Positions 23,325 to 33,013 of a stretch of DNA of 51,180 nt are shown here, piece after piece. The notes under the pieces were generated by a model. It ran no database searches. It was not told the DNA's origin and worked only from the letters and a program-made list of their open reading frames with translations. How positions within the stretch are numbered: the first letter of the stretch is position 1; each line of letters opens with the position of its first letter. This stretch comes from Butyrivibrio proteoclasticus (GTDB taxonomy: Bacteria > Bacillota > Clostridia > Lachnospirales > Lachnospiraceae), in assembly GCF_900115735.1 (NCBI RefSeq), contig NZ_FOXO01000026.1:1-51180 (forward strand). The letters are read 5' to 3'. A program made the translations under genes and the position numbers.

Positions 23325-24581
23325 TCATGCGCTCTTCTTTTTTGGTTTCCAGTTATTAACCAAGTGAGTAACAATAATAGTACAAGAAGCATCACCGGTG
23401 ATATTGAGGGTTGTTCTGCCCATATCAAAGATTCTGTCTACACCGGCAACAAGTGCAATACCATCTACAGGGAGTCCAACTGAAGTAAGAACCATGGCAA
23501 GCATTACCATTCCGGCACCTGGAACGCCGGCAGTTCCTACAGAAGCAAGGGTTGCAGTTACTACAATTGTGATTATCTGTGAGAAAGTCAGGTTAATTCC
23601 ATAGCAGGATGCAATGAATATCGCGCAAACGCCTTGATAAATGGCCGTCCCGTCCATGTTTATGGTTGCGCCAAGGGGAAGAACAAAGCTGGATACTTCT
23701 CTTGATGCTCCAAGCTTCTCTGTACATTCCATATTGATAGGAAGGGTTCCAACGGAAGAAGCGCTGGAAAATGCAAATAGGATAGCAGGCATCATACCTT
23801 TAAAGAACTTAATTGGACTTATTTTCGCAAGCGTTGAAACTGTCAATGAGTAGACGATAACTGCATGCAAAACATAAGAAATATAAGCTGCCAAAAGAAC
23901 CTTTGCCAAAGAACCAATTACTACAGCGCCGTTTGCAGCGACAACAGGAGTTAAAAGACAAAATACTCCGATAGGTGAGAGCTTGAGGATAAGCTCCATA
24001 CACTTCATGAAAACATCATTTAAAACATTGATACCATCAATGGCCTTTTCACCTTTGGGGCCAAGTAAGATAACAGAAAAACCAATAAGTATGGCCATAA
24101 TGATTACCTGAAGCATGTTTTCCTCAGATACTGGCACCAGAAAATTGGAAGGGAACAGATCTACTAAAACCTCCATTGGTGCAGGCGCCTGACCAGCTTC
24201 ATAGGACAGGCTTGAAGTAGTCAGCACAGGGAAACTTCCTTTGAAAAAGTTGGCAATAAAAAGACCTGATGAAATAGCAATAGCTGTGGTAAAGAAATAG
24301 TATATAAGAGTAATGCCGCCGATAACTCCCACTTTCCTTATGTCTTTCATAGATACAACACCGGACATAATAGAAAAAAGAACTATAGGGCAAATAATGA
24401 ATTTAACGAGGTTAAGAAAAATTGTACCAAAGGGTTTAATATACTCCTCTGCGAACCAGACTGCATTTTGCAAAAGAAGTCCGGCAACTATTGCAAGAGC
24501 AAGAGCAATAAAGATTTGAGTTGCAAGGGATAAGCCTTTTTTTTCTGTTTCAACAATATTTTGTTTGCTATTGTTATCCAT
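23325..24581 (-). CDS. Dicarboxylate/amino acid:cation symporter (DAACS family)
   Basis: A 418-residue sodium- or proton-coupled transporter of the GltP/SstT/DctA family. Visible family motifs: the serine-rich re-entrant loop SSASSVGTLP, NMDGTAIYQG in TM7, AGVPGAGMVM in the second hairpin loop, and GVDRIFDMGRTTLNITGD in TM8, containing the cation and substrate carboxylate sites. About eight membrane helices plus two hairpins. Glutamate, aspartate, serine/threonine or C4-dicarboxylates are possible substrates; the RTTxNxxGD pattern favours acidic amino acids or dicarboxylates. Single gene with its own promoter at 24629-24657. Confidence 0.93.
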   Translation of the reverse strand: MDNNSKQNIVETEKKGLSLATQIFIALALAIVAGLLLQNAVWFAEEYIKPFGTIFLNLVKFIICPIVLFSIMSGVVSMKDIRKVGVIGGITLIYYFFTTAIAISSGLFIANFFKGSFPVLTTSSLSYEAGQAPAPMEVLVDLFPSNFLVPVSEENMLQVIIMAILIGFSVILLGPKGEKAIDGINVLNDVFMKCMELILKLSPIGVFCLLTPVVAANGAVVIGSLAKVLLAAYISYVLHAVIVYSLTVSTLAKISPIKFFKGMMPAILFAFSSASSVGTLPINMECTEKLGASREVSSFVLPLGATINMDGTAIYQGVCAIFIASCYGINLTFSQIITIVVTATLASVGTAGVPGAGMVMLAMVLTSVGLPVDGIALVAGVDRIFDMGRTTLNITGDASCTIIVTHLVNNWKPKKKSA

Positions 24582-24628
24582 ACAAAACCACCATTCGCAA
24601 AAATGTTACCGCAAATGCGCACATTTAT

Positions 24629-24657
24629 ATTATGCTATAATTACTTTTCACCATCAA
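24629..24657 (-). promoter_or_regulatory. Promoter candidate for the symporter
   Basis: On the minus strand TTGATG, a 17-bp spacer and CATAAT lie about 50 bases before the symporter start codon. Confidence 0.5.
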
Positions 24658-24749
24658 GAAAAGCACTATAAAAGAAATATAAAAAATCGAACAAGTAGAG
24701 GAAAACAATAGATTGTACACAAGACAAAAGTGCAACAGCCCCATTTTTC

Positions 24750-26771
24750 TCATTCCGACAGTGTTTCCCATTCATCATAGAGAGCAGCAAGTTTATCCTG
24801 AATTTCAGTCTGCTCGTCTGAGAGCTTTCTGAGTTTGGCAAGGTCTGTTCCAACTGACGGATCAGCAAGAAGCTCATTTATTTCTCCATCTCTGGCTTCT
24901 AACTTGGCGATTTCTTCTTCACATTTTTTGAGTGCAGCTTCCTGTTTGCGCTTTTGAGCCTGAGCTTCTTTCTGGGCTTTCCAATCCATTGCGCCATTTG
25001 AGGAGCTTTGAGCTGAAGCAGTAGCAGAGCTTCCATTTGATGAAGATACAGAAGCTGCGGCGCCTGAAGAGAAACCATTCTGCTGCGCGGAGGAATACTT
25101 AAAGCTTCCGGATCCAAGGATGCTTCCGTCATTGGAAGAAGTTTCTCCAAAGAGTCTTGAATTCTGTTCATCCGCGTGCTCCATGTAATAATCATAGTTA
25201 CCTATGTAATTGACTACCTGGCCATGTGTAAGGTCAAGAATCCTTGTGGCTGTTTTATTGATAAAATATCTGTCGTGGCTTACATAGAGGACAGTTCCTT
25301 CATAGCCTGATATTGCACTTTCAAGGATTTCCTTACTTGTTATATCAAGGTGGTTTGTAGGCTCATCGAGGATAAGGAAGTTTGCGTCAGAAAGCATGAG
25401 CTTTGCTAGAGAAACTCTGCCCTTTTCACCACCTGACAGATCGCCGATCCTCTTAAATACGTCGTCTCCTGTAAAAAGAAAAGCAGCGAGAGTGTTGCGT
25501 ATTTCTGTATTATTCAAAGTAGGATAAGCATCTGATATCTCTTCGAATAGAGTCTTTTCATCATGAAGAACGTGATGTTCCTGATCGTAGTAGCCAATTT
25601 TAACTTTTACACCAAGCTCTATTTTTCCTGAATCAAGGGACTCTATGCCGTTTATCATTTTGAGCATGGTTGTCTTACCGGTTCCGTTGTCTCCGATGAT
25701 AGCCACATGCTCACCCTTTTTGATCTCAAAGCTGATGTTGGAAAAGAGCTGTTCACTGCCAAATGACTTGGAAATACCTGTAACTGTGAGAACGTCCTTG
25801 GCACTTTCGCTGGACGGCTTAAGTGAAATCTTCATTTTGTCATCGATAGTAGTTGGCTTATCAAGTACCTCGATCTTATCAAGCATCTTTTCGCGGCTTT
25901 CCGCACGCTTGATGGATTTTTCTCTGTTGAAGCTCTTTAATTTGGTGATGACTTCTTCCTGATGCTTGATTTCCTGCTGCTGTTTGACATATGCTGCAAG
26001 CTCAGCGGCGCGCACCTGTTCTTTCTTTACTGCGTAGGTGCTGTAGTTGCCGGTAAAAGAACTAACTTTTGTATTTTCAACTTCGATAATCTTACCTGCG
26101 ATCTTATCGAGGAAGTATCTGTCGTGGGAGACGATAAGTACTGCACCCTTGTAGTTTAAGAGATAGTTTTCAAGCCATCTGATAGAATTCATATCAAGAT
26201 GGTTGGTAGGCTCATCCAGGATAATGAGGTCAGGCTTTTGTAATAGGAGTTTTCCCAGAGCAACTCTTGTTTTCTGGCCGCCGGAGAGAGTAGATATTTT
26301 TTTATCGAACTCTTCCTGAATAAAGCCAAGGCCTTTAGCAACACCGAGAACTTCACTTTTCCATGCATAGCCCGATTCTCTCTGGAATTTTTCATGCATC
26401 TGAGTGTACTTTTCCATGAGCTTTGTAAGGTCATCACCTGTAGTGTGCTTCATAGCTTCTTCAGCGTTTCGAATTTCCTGCTCAAGGTTTATGATGTCTC
26501 TTTTTACCTCTGTAAGCTCATCGAGAATAGTATTATCAGAGGTTATGTTCTGATTCTGAGCCAGATATCCCCATGTGGTGTCTTTTGAAAAAGTTACTTC
26601 ACCTTCGTCGGGAGAGAGCTGACCTATTATCATTTTTATAAGAGTGGTTTTTCCGGCTCCGTTTATACCTACGATAGCAGCCTTTTCATTGTTTTCTATG
26701 TGAAAAGACGCACCATTTAAAATATCTTTTCCGTCAAAGGACTTACACAAATTATGTACTGATAAAATCAT
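24750..26771 (-). CDS. ABC-F family ATPase (translation factor type)
   Basis: A 673-residue cytoplasmic protein with two ABC domains and no membrane segments. Domain 1: Walker A GINGAGKTT, signature LSGGQKTRVALG, Walker B LIILDEPTNHLD. Domain 2: GDNGTGKTT, LSGGEKGRVSLAK, FLILDEPTNHLD. Between them is the charged P-site interaction linker (about 240-320). After domain 2 comes an unusual Ser/Gly/Ala-rich stretch (about 545-595), then a coiled-coil C-terminal domain of about 80 residues. ABC-F proteins bind the ribosomal E site to rescue or gate translation, and some give antibiotic resistance; this one resembles the YdiF/Uup group, not a known resistance class. Monocistronic. Confidence 0.93.
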   Translation of the reverse strand: MILSVHNLCKSFDGKDILNGASFHIENNEKAAIVGINGAGKTTLIKMIIGQLSPDEGEVTFSKDTTWGYLAQNQNITSDNTILDELTEVKRDIINLEQEIRNAEEAMKHTTGDDLTKLMEKYTQMHEKFQRESGYAWKSEVLGVAKGLGFIQEEFDKKISTLSGGQKTRVALGKLLLQKPDLIILDEPTNHLDMNSIRWLENYLLNYKGAVLIVSHDRYFLDKIAGKIIEVENTKVSSFTGNYSTYAVKKEQVRAAELAAYVKQQQEIKHQEEVITKLKSFNREKSIKRAESREKMLDKIEVLDKPTTIDDKMKISLKPSSESAKDVLTVTGISKSFGSEQLFSNISFEIKKGEHVAIIGDNGTGKTTMLKMINGIESLDSGKIELGVKVKIGYYDQEHHVLHDEKTLFEEISDAYPTLNNTEIRNTLAAFLFTGDDVFKRIGDLSGGEKGRVSLAKLMLSDANFLILDEPTNHLDITSKEILESAISGYEGTVLYVSHDRYFINKTATRILDLTHGQVVNYIGNYDYYMEHADEQNSRLFGETSSNDGSILGSGSFKYSSAQQNGFSSGAAASVSSSNGSSATASAQSSSNGAMDWKAQKEAQAQKRKQEAALKKCEEEIAKLEARDGEINELLADPSVGTDLAKLRKLSDEQTEIQDKLAALYDEWETLSE

Positions 26772-26861
26772 TATTCCTACTCCATGTTAAAATGCTGTGA
26801 CAACACATTTTAGCATGATAAGCTAAAAGTTACAAAACTAATAATTAATGAATATTTATGA

Positions 26862-26890
26862 TTGACCTTGCCATAAGCTATATATATAAT
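26862..26890 (+). promoter_or_regulatory. Strong promoter candidate for the CPBP gene
   Basis: TTGACC, 17-bp spacer, TATAAT, in a divergent 156-bp gap between the ABC-F and CPBP genes. The leader is about 30 nt. Confidence 0.7.
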
Positions 26891-26927
26891 ATGAATTGAT
26901 TTTTTTGATTGTTTAAAGGAGTTTGCC

Positions 26928-27560
26928 TTGAAACGAATATATATACCAATAGTGTGGGAAATTATCTTTGTAGTTGCTACAATGATCTGGCCCAAGCAGG
27001 CATTTCATTTATTCTTTGCTTTCTATTTTGGATTACTTACATACTTTTATTTCATATATAAGCAGTTTTCATTCAGAAAACTGTACAAGAATTTTGGCAG
27101 AGTATTAAGCTTCTGGATTCCGGTTGCAGCTACATTTATTGGCCTTTTGATTGCCGGTAAGCTAAGAATGCTGATTTCCTCCCAGTTTTCTTTTCATATT
27201 GATGAAGGTGCTGTAAGTATAATAGTTCACAACGATCTGATTCCAACATTCTTTTATGCACTTATGATGATAGTCATAAAGCCTGTAGCAGAGGAACTTT
27301 TCTTTAGAAAGGCTCTCATCAGGTTTGATAATAAAAAGCAGACTATCTGTTTTACTATAATCAGTTTAGTCCTTTGTGCTCTCACAAGAGCGCATGGACC
27401 TTTGGGGATTTTGGAATGGGCTATAATGGCTCTTCCTGTTACAATTGCATATATCGCGACTAAGAACATTTATATTTCTGTAATGGCTCACGTATTATTC
27501 GAGTTCTACGACAATATATATGAGGTTATTTACACACTCGGCAGGATCTTGAACAGATAA
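26928..27560 (+). CDS. CPBP-family intramembrane protease homologue (Abi/CAAX type)
   Basis: A 210-residue membrane protein with several predicted helices. The core motifs of the CPBP/type II CAAX protease family are present: EELFFRK (EExxxR) near residue 123, a His in TRAHGPLG and HVLFEFYDN near the C-terminus. Family members process prenylated or peptide substrates or give bacteriocin self-immunity; the substrate here is unknown. TTG start at 26928, with AAAGGAG 6 bases upstream. It is followed 57 bases later by the purine permease. Confidence 0.82.
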   Translation: MKRIYIPIVWEIIFVVATMIWPKQAFHLFFAFYFGLLTYFYFIYKQFSFRKLYKNFGRVLSFWIPVAATFIGLLIAGKLRMLISSQFSFHIDEGAVSIIVHNDLIPTFFYALMMIVIKPVAEELFFRKALIRFDNKKQTICFTIISLVLCALTRAHGPLGILEWAIMALPVTIAYIATKNIYISVMAHVLFEFYDNIYEVIYTLGRILNR

Positions 27561-27617
27561 GGCTAAGGTGTTTAATAAACAAATTTATAAATGTCTTTTA
27601 AAGGAGAAGAAAAAAGT

Positions 27618-28967
27618 ATGTTGGAGAAGTGTTTCAAACTCAATGAGCATGGCACTACCGTAAAAAGGGAAGTGCTAGCCGGATTAACTACATTCCTTAC
27701 TATGGCATATATTCTTGCCGTAAACCCTAACATTTTGGGTACAGTAATGAATGCAAACGGCGTATTCGTTGCAACTGCGCTTGCTTCTGCAATTGCAACT
27801 TTCGTAATGGCTTTCTTTGCCAATTACCCAATCGGTCTTTCAGCAGGACTTGGACTTAATGCTTATTTTGCATATACGGTTTGTCTTGGTGAACTTGCCG
27901 GAGAGGAGAATCCATTCGCAATTGCGCTTACAGCAGTATTTTGTGAAGGTATTATCTTCATCGTTCTTTCATTCTTTAAGTTTCGTGAGCAGATCATCAA
28001 CAGCATCCCACAGAATCTTAAGTTTGGTATTTCAGCTGGTATCGGTCTTTTCGTAGCATTCATCGGTATGCAGAATGCACACATTATTGTTGCTAATGAT
28101 GCGACAGTAGTAGGCCTTGGAAGTTTCTCTGATCTTGATATGGTTCTTGCACTTGTAGGACTCATCATCATTGCAGCGCTTGTACACTACAATGTAACAG
28201 GTGGCGTTCTTATCGGAATCATTGTTACATGGATCATCGGTATGATTCTTCAGGCAGCCGGTGTTTACACAGCAGCTAATCTCTTCCCGGATTTTTCACA
28301 GGGACTTCAGCTTGGCGCTATTTCTGAGACAGCATTTAAGCTTAATTTTGGTTGGGCTGCAACGCATCTTATTCAGTTTATGGCTATTACATTCAGCTTC
28401 CTTTATGTTGATCTTTTCGACACAGTTGGAACAGTAGTAGGTGTTGCCGATAAGGCAGGACTTCTTGATAAAGATGGCAACCTTCCAAGAGTTGGTCAGG
28501 TATTTATGGCTGACGCTGTAGGAACAACATGTGGCGCTTTACTTGGTACATCAACAGTAACAAGTTTTGTTGAGTCAAGTGCTGGTGTAGCAGCAGGTGG
28601 AAGAACTGGTCTTACAGCTCTTACGACTGGTGTAATGTTCCTTGTTTCAATCGTTCTTAGCCCATTGTTCCTTGCTATTCCTTCATTTGCAACAGCTCCA
28701 GCTCTTATCTATGTTGGAATGCTTATGCTTATGTCAATTGCTAAAGTTAAGTTCGACGGTGACATCGCTGATTCAGTAGGTGCTTACCTTGCAGTAGTTA
28801 TGATGCCTCTTGCATATTCAATCGCTACAGGTATCATGTTTGCGGTTCTTGCATGGGTTATCCTTAAAGTTGTTACTAAGAAGGCAAAAGATATCAGCCC
28901 AATCATGTGGGTAGTATTCGTTCTCTTTGCACTTAGGATCGTAGCCCTTGTAGCAAACTTCCAGTAA
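27618..28967 (+). CDS. NCS2 purine permease (AzgA/PbuG type)
   Basis: A 449-residue membrane permease. GLTTFLTMAYILAVNP, GLNAYFAYTVC and FVESSAGVAAGGRTGLTALTTG are hallmarks of the AzgA-like branch of NCS2 transporters, which import adenine, guanine or hypoxanthine with protons. About 12-14 helices. I use ATG 27618, 11 bases after AAGGAG, rather than an in-frame ATG at 27591 with no ribosome binding site. The leader is too short for a purine riboswitch, and none is seen. Ends before a clear terminator. Confidence 0.92.
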   Translation: MLEKCFKLNEHGTTVKREVLAGLTTFLTMAYILAVNPNILGTVMNANGVFVATALASAIATFVMAFFANYPIGLSAGLGLNAYFAYTVCLGELAGEENPFAIALTAVFCEGIIFIVLSFFKFREQIINSIPQNLKFGISAGIGLFVAFIGMQNAHIIVANDATVVGLGSFSDLDMVLALVGLIIIAALVHYNVTGGVLIGIIVTWIIGMILQAAGVYTAANLFPDFSQGLQLGAISETAFKLNFGWAATHLIQFMAITFSFLYVDLFDTVGTVVGVADKAGLLDKDGNLPRVGQVFMADAVGTTCGALLGTSTVTSFVESSAGVAAGGRTGLTALTTGVMFLVSIVLSPLFLAIPSFATAPALIYVGMLMLMSIAKVKFDGDIADSVGAYLAVVMMPLAYSIATGIMFAVLAWVILKVVTKKAKDISPIMWVVFVLFALRIVALVANFQ

Positions 28968-28996
28968 TTAAATGAAATATTGAATATATGAAAAAT

Positions 28997-29031
28997 GGCT
29001 GGCGTGCTTGCGTGTATGCCAGCCGTTTTTC
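28997..29031 (+). terminator. Terminator after purine permease
   Basis: GGCTGGC pairs with GCCAGCC, flanked by AAAAA and followed by GTTTTT. It lies within a spurious upstream extension of hflK, supporting the later hflK start. Confidence 0.85.
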
Positions 29032-29068
29032 ATTAGTTGTGTTTTTGAGGATTTGGAGAAAAGTATTA

Positions 29069-30001
29069 ATGGGAAAAAATAAAAATGGCTTTGTAAAAAA
29101 GAAGATCAGCCTTAAAGTAGTCCTTATAGTTATCGTGGCTCTTTTTGCGCTGACAATAGTAAACGGCAGTTTTTACTCTGTAAAAGAGCAGGAACAGGCG
29201 ATTCTTACTATGTTTGGTAAGGTTGTGCGTGTTGATACTGCCGGTTTGTATTTTAAGATTCCTTATATTCAGCAGGTACATTTAGTAGATATGACTACTC
29301 ATGGAATTGGTATCGGATATGTTCTTAAGGATGGACAGAACATAACTGTTGATGATGAAGGCATTATGATAACTTCAGATTTCAATTTTGTAGATATTGA
29401 TTTCTATTTGGAATATAAAGTAAGCGACCCTGTTGCTGCATATTACAACAGCGAAGATCCTGAGATGATCATGAAAAACATGGCGCTTGCAAGTATCAGA
29501 AATACTGTTGTCAATTACCCTGTTGATGATGTTATCACAACTGCAAAGGGACAGATTCAGGCTGAGGTAAAAGAGCGACTTACAACAGAACTTGCTGAAA
29601 AGAATATTGGTATGTCTGTTGTTAATATCTCTGTTCAGGATGCTGAGCCACCGACAGAGGAAATTGTACAGGCATTTAAGTCTGTTGAAACAGCCAAGCA
29701 GGGAAAAGAAACAGCTGTAAACAATGCAAAAAAGTATCAAAGTGAGGAACTTCCTAAGGCAGAAGCTGCTGCAGATAAGATCCTTCAGGATGCAGAAGCT
29801 GCCAAGCAGGCAAGAATAGCAGAAGCTGAAGGTCAGGTTGCAAGATTCAATGAGATGTATGAGCAGTATAAACTTCAGCCTTACATCACAAAGAAGAGAC
29901 TTTTCTATGAGACAATGGAAGAACTTCTTCCTGATCTGAAGGTTATTATAACAGACGGAAACACTCAGCAGATGCTTCCATTGGACAGTTTTAACGGTTA
30001 A
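29069..30001 (+). CDS. hflK: HflK, SPFH/prohibitin-family membrane protein
   Basis: About 310 residues starting at ATG 29069, with GGAG upstream and after the permease terminator. One N-terminal membrane helix (VLIVIVALFALTIVNGSFYSV) is followed by an SPFH domain (EQAILTMFGKVVRVDTAGLYFKIP) and a long Ala/Glu/Lys-rich coiled coil, about 210-265. HflK and HflC form a ring complex that binds and restrains the FtsH membrane protease. hflC follows after 14 bases, giving the standard pair. Confidence 0.9.
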   Translation: MGKNKNGFVKKKISLKVVLIVIVALFALTIVNGSFYSVKEQEQAILTMFGKVVRVDTAGLYFKIPYIQQVHLVDMTTHGIGIGYVLKDGQNITVDDEGIMITSDFNFVDIDFYLEYKVSDPVAAYYNSEDPEMIMKNMALASIRNTVVNYPVDDVITTAKGQIQAEVKERLTTELAEKNIGMSVVNISVQDAEPPTEEIVQAFKSVETAKQGKETAVNNAKKYQSEELPKAEAAADKILQDAEAAKQARIAEAEGQVARFNEMYEQYKLQPYITKKRLFYETMEELLPDLKVIITDGNTQQMLPLDSFNG

Positions 30002-30015
30002 GGAGGATTGAAACA

Positions 30016-30897
30016 ATGAATGAGAAAAAAGGTATTTTAGGCTATGTGATCCTTGTTTTTGTTCTCCTTGCAGCAGTATTTGTGGGATCATCAACATACA
30101 TAGTACATCAGAATGAATATGTTACAGTAAGAAGATTTGGAAAGATCGTAGCAATAGCACAGGATCCAGGACTCCATTTCAAGACACCTTTTATTGACAG
30201 CACACAGTCAATTTCAGCGAAGGTCATTTTATATGATATTCCTCAGTCAGATGTTATTACGAAGGATAAAAAGTCAATGATAACAGACACATATGTGCTG
30301 TGGAAGGTTGCAGAACCTCTTAAGTTTGTTCAGACACTTAATGCTATTGAGACAAGAGCAGAGGAGAGAATTGAGGCTTCTGTATATAATGCAACAAAGA
30401 ATGCAATTTCATCTATGACACAGGATGAGGTCATTGAGGCACGAGGCGAGATGCTAACACAGCTTATCACATCGGAAGCTAATTCTGATATGGAAGGCTA
30501 TGGTATTTCAATCGTTCAGGCTCAGATAAAAGCTCTGGATCTTCCCGATGATAACAAGCAGGCTGTATATGAGAGAATGATTTCAGAGAGAAACAACATT
30601 GCTGCTTCTTACACGGCACAGGGAAATGCTGAAGCTCAGAAAATCCAGAATGAAACTGATAAGCAGGTTGCCATCGTAAAGGCTGAGGCTGAAAAAGATG
30701 CAGCGGTCCTTGAAGCAGAAGGAGAGGCTGCATATATGGAAACTCTTTCTAAGGCTTATGACACCGAGGATAAAGCTGAGTTTTACAGTTATATCAGAGG
30801 CCTTGATGCTCTTAAGGGATCTCTTACAGGCGATAAGACTTTGGTACTTGATAAAAATTCAGAACTTGCCAAGATTCTTTATGGTAATTTTAATTAA
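30016..30897 (+). CDS. hflC: HflC, SPFH/prohibitin-family membrane protein
   Basis: A 293-residue partner of HflK: N-terminal membrane helix (LGYVILVFVLLAAVFVGSSTYIV), SPFH domain beginning NEYVTVRRFGKIV, then a coiled coil rich in Ala, Glu and Lys (about 195-240), and the C-terminal FYSYIRGLDALKGSLTGDKTLVL segment typical of HflC. AGGAGG precedes the ATG. Its stop lies 3 bases from the structured repeat at 30901, whose hairpins may act at the 3' end of this mRNA. Confidence 0.92.
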   Translation: MNEKKGILGYVILVFVLLAAVFVGSSTYIVHQNEYVTVRRFGKIVAIAQDPGLHFKTPFIDSTQSISAKVILYDIPQSDVITKDKKSMITDTYVLWKVAEPLKFVQTLNAIETRAEERIEASVYNATKNAISSMTQDEVIEARGEMLTQLITSEANSDMEGYGISIVQAQIKALDLPDDNKQAVYERMISERNNIAASYTAQGNAEAQKIQNETDKQVAIVKAEAEKDAAVLEAEGEAAYMETLSKAYDTEDKAEFYSYIRGLDALKGSLTGDKTLVLDKNSELAKILYGNFN

Positions 30898-30900
30898 ATT

Positions 30901-31041
30901 ATGCATTCTTGAATCAACAATTCAAGAATGCATCAACCAAGCCTAATCGACTTCATCGATTAGGCTTGGTTGACTCTTTACTCATATTCTCACGAAATCC
31001 GCAGTATATGCGGATTTCTGGAATTTAGTTCAAGAAGTCAT
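30901..31041. repeat. 141-bp three-hairpin repeat, copy 1
   Basis: Hairpin 1: ATGCATTCTTGAAT/ATTCAAGAATGCAT. Hairpin 2: CAACCAAGCCTAATCGA/TCGATTAGGCTTGGTTG. Hairpin 3: GAAATCCGCA/TGCGGATTTC. Outer ends ATGCATTCTTGAA and TTCAAGAAGTCAT form an imperfect terminal inverted repeat. A second copy with the same order is at 36616-36761. Hairpin 3 plus TCTCACGAAA matches, in reverse, the inner hairpin of the 7110-7254 element. Confidence 0.8.
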
Positions 31042-31050
31042 ACATTTACG

Positions 31051-31078
31051 CCCCACACTGCCACAGTGTGGGGATTTT
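31051..31078 (+). terminator. Strong terminator downstream of hflKC
   Basis: CCCCACACTG/CAGTGTGGGG with a 3-nt loop, followed by ATTTTTA. It closes the hflKC transcript ahead of rho. Confidence 0.9.
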
Positions 31079-31079
31079 T

Positions 31080-31110
31080 AATATCATAGGAAATTGCTTC
31101 CTATGATATT
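31080..31110. repeat. Perfect 13-bp hairpin after terminator
   Basis: AATATCATAGGAA/TTCCTATGATATT with a 5-nt loop, followed by CGCTCCGCT at 31118. It resembles 21684-21733, where a similar hairpin and GCTCCGCT also directly follow a terminator. The rest of 31127-31388 is the A/T-rich rho leader; no clear riboswitch or ORF is seen. Confidence 0.5.
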
Positions 31111-31388
31111 AAAGATCGCTCCGCTAAAATGAGCGTTTTTGGATGATAGATTGCAAAAAATAGTATTTGGTAATTTTAAATGACAAAAAATCCAAAAAAT
31201 TAGTTGATTTTCTTTTTAGGATGTTGTAATGTAGTTGTGACGTAACGATAGCTTACAGTATGAAGTTATTTCTAATAGGACAGAATTCGTCTATTCGACG
31301 TACATCGTTCGAAGATCCCATGTTAATAATTTGTTTATAGGATATAAAGTGTTGTTGTACAGTGCACTATGCACGGAATGGAGTTAAT

Positions 31389-32894
31389 TTGAGAGAAAAA
31401 TATGAAACTTTAAAACTTAGTGATCTAAGAGAAATAGCAAAGACCAGAGGTATTAAAGGCGCATCATCTATGAAAAAGGCAGAGATCATCGATCTTATGT
31501 GCGAAATGGATGAAAAAGCATCAGATAAAAAAAATGAAAGAAGGGAAGAAAAGCCAGCAAAAACTGTAAAGTCAGCTAAACCGGTGAAAGCTGAAAAGAC
31601 TGAAAAAGCAGAAAAAACAGATACTCCTGCCGAAAAGACCACAGGGCATGATAAGAGTGGAGCTCATAAGAAAAATATCGTAGTAAAAACAGTTAAGAGA
31701 GATGAGCAGGCTGAGACTTCCAAAACTGAGCCCAAGAAGGAAGAAACAGTTGCAGAAACTCCGGTTGCAGACGGAGATCCTGCAGATGGAATCCTTGAAG
31801 TTATGCAGGATGGATATGGATTTATAAGATGTGAGAATTACTTGCCAGGTGAGAATGACGTCTATGTTGCACCGAGTGTAATCAGAAAATTTAATCTTAA
31901 GACTGGTGATATTCTTAAGGGCAGATGCAGAGAGAAAAAAGAATCTGATAAATTTGCAGCCCTTGCAGTACTTGATTCTGTTAATGGATATAAGCCAGAA
32001 GTTGCTATGGGAAGATGGAATTTTGAGAACATGACACCTATTTTCCCTAATTCAAGAATTAAGCTTGAGCAGCCGGGGGCATCTGTTGCCATGAGAATCA
32101 TGGATCTTATTTGCCCAATCGGTAAGGGACAGAGAGGTATGATTGTTTCTCCTCCTAAAGCTGGTAAAACAACACTTCTTAAGGATGTTGCCAAATCAAT
32201 TTTAAAGAACAGCCCGGATATGCATCTACTTATTTTGCTTATTGACGAGCGTCCTGAAGAAGTTACAGACATCAAGGAGTCAATTGAGGGCTCAAATGTA
32301 GAAGTTATCTACTCTACATTCGATGAGCTTCCTGAGCACCATAAGAGAGTAGCTGAAATGGTTATGGAAAGAGCAAAGCGTCTTGTTGAACACGGAAAAG
32401 ATGTTGTTATTCTCCTTGATTCAATCACACGTCTTACAAGGGCGTATAACATTGTGGTTCCACCATCAGGAAGAACTCTTTCAGGTGGTCTTGATCCTGC
32501 AGCTCTTCATATGCCTAAAAAGTTCTTTGGTGCTGCCAGAAACATGAGAGAGGGCGGAAGTCTTACAATCCTTGCTACAGCGCTTATTGAGACTGGTTCC
32601 AAGATGGATGATGTTATATACGAGGAATTTAAAGGTACAGGTAACATGGAAATGGTTCTCGATAGAAAACTTCAGGAAAAGAGAATCTTCCCTGCTATCA
32701 ATATTCCTAAGTCAAGCACCAGAAGAGAAGATCTTCTCCTTTCAAAAGAAGAGCTTGCTGCTATTAACAGCCTGAGAAAGGGATTTAATGGTATGAAGGC
32801 AGATGATGCAGTTGATCAGTGTATCAACCTTTTCTCAAAAACAAGAAACAATGTTGAATTTGTTCGCATGGTTGAAAAACAGATTCGTTATTGA
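31389..32894 (+). CDS. rho: Transcription termination factor Rho
   Basis: About 501 residues, starting at TTG 31389 with GGAG 6 bases upstream; an ATG 27 bases earlier lacks a ribosome binding site. N-terminal Rho_N helix domain ([13 protein letters not shown]), then a Lys/Glu/Thr-rich disordered insert (about 45-130) common in Rho of high-order Firmicutes lineages, a cold-shock-like RNA-binding domain ([14 protein letters not shown]), and the hexameric ATPase with P loop PPKAGKTTL, Walker [12 protein letters not shown] and the R-loop region. It unwinds RNA-DNA hybrids to terminate transcripts. Monocistronic; the long leader leaves room for autogenous control. Confidence 0.96.
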   Translation: MREKYETLKLSDLREIAKTRGIKGASSMKKAEIIDLMCEMDEKASDKKNERREEKPAKTVKSAKPVKAEKTEKAEKTDTPAEKTTGHDKSGAHKKNIVVKTVKRDEQAETSKTEPKKEETVAETPVADGDPADGILEVMQDGYGFIRCENYLPGENDVYVAPSVIRKFNLKTGDILKGRCREKKESDKFAALAVLDSVNGYKPEVAMGRWNFENMTPIFPNSRIKLEQPGASVAMRIMDLICPIGKGQRGMIVSPPKAGKTTLLKDVAKSILKNSPDMHLLILLIDERPEEVTDIKESIEGSNVEVIYSTFDELPEHHKRVAEMVMERAKRLVEHGKDVVILLDSITRLTRAYNIVVPPSGRTLSGGLDPAALHMPKKFFGAARNMREGGSLTILATALIETGSKMDDVIYEEFKGTGNMEMVLDRKLQEKRIFPAINIPKSSTRREDLLLSKEELAAINSLRKGFNGMKADDAVDQCINLFSKTRNNVEFVRMVEKQIRY

Positions 32895-32971
32895 TTTTAT
32901 AATTACGAGAGCGGATTCCATTACGGAGAAGTGATCACTGATAATTTTTAGTAATAGTTGTTACAAAATAA

Positions 32972-33013
32972 AAAGTCATCGCAAATGTGTCAGTATTTGC
33001 GATGACTTTCATT
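32972..33013. terminator. Bidirectional terminator between rho and PilZ gene
   Basis: AAAGTCATCGCAAAT/ATTTGCGATGACTTT, a perfect 15-bp stem with an 8-nt loop, followed by CATTTT; the stop of the convergent gene is just beyond. Confidence 0.85.

Noticed and set aside
24750..26771. ABC-F antibiotic-resistance determinant
   Set aside because: Sequence and solitary, housekeeping-type context fit the general YdiF/Uup-like group; nothing marks it as Vga, Msr or OptrA type.
27561..27617. Purine riboswitch before the permease
   Set aside because: The 57-base gap is too short for an aptamer and shows none of the conserved purine-riboswitch core.
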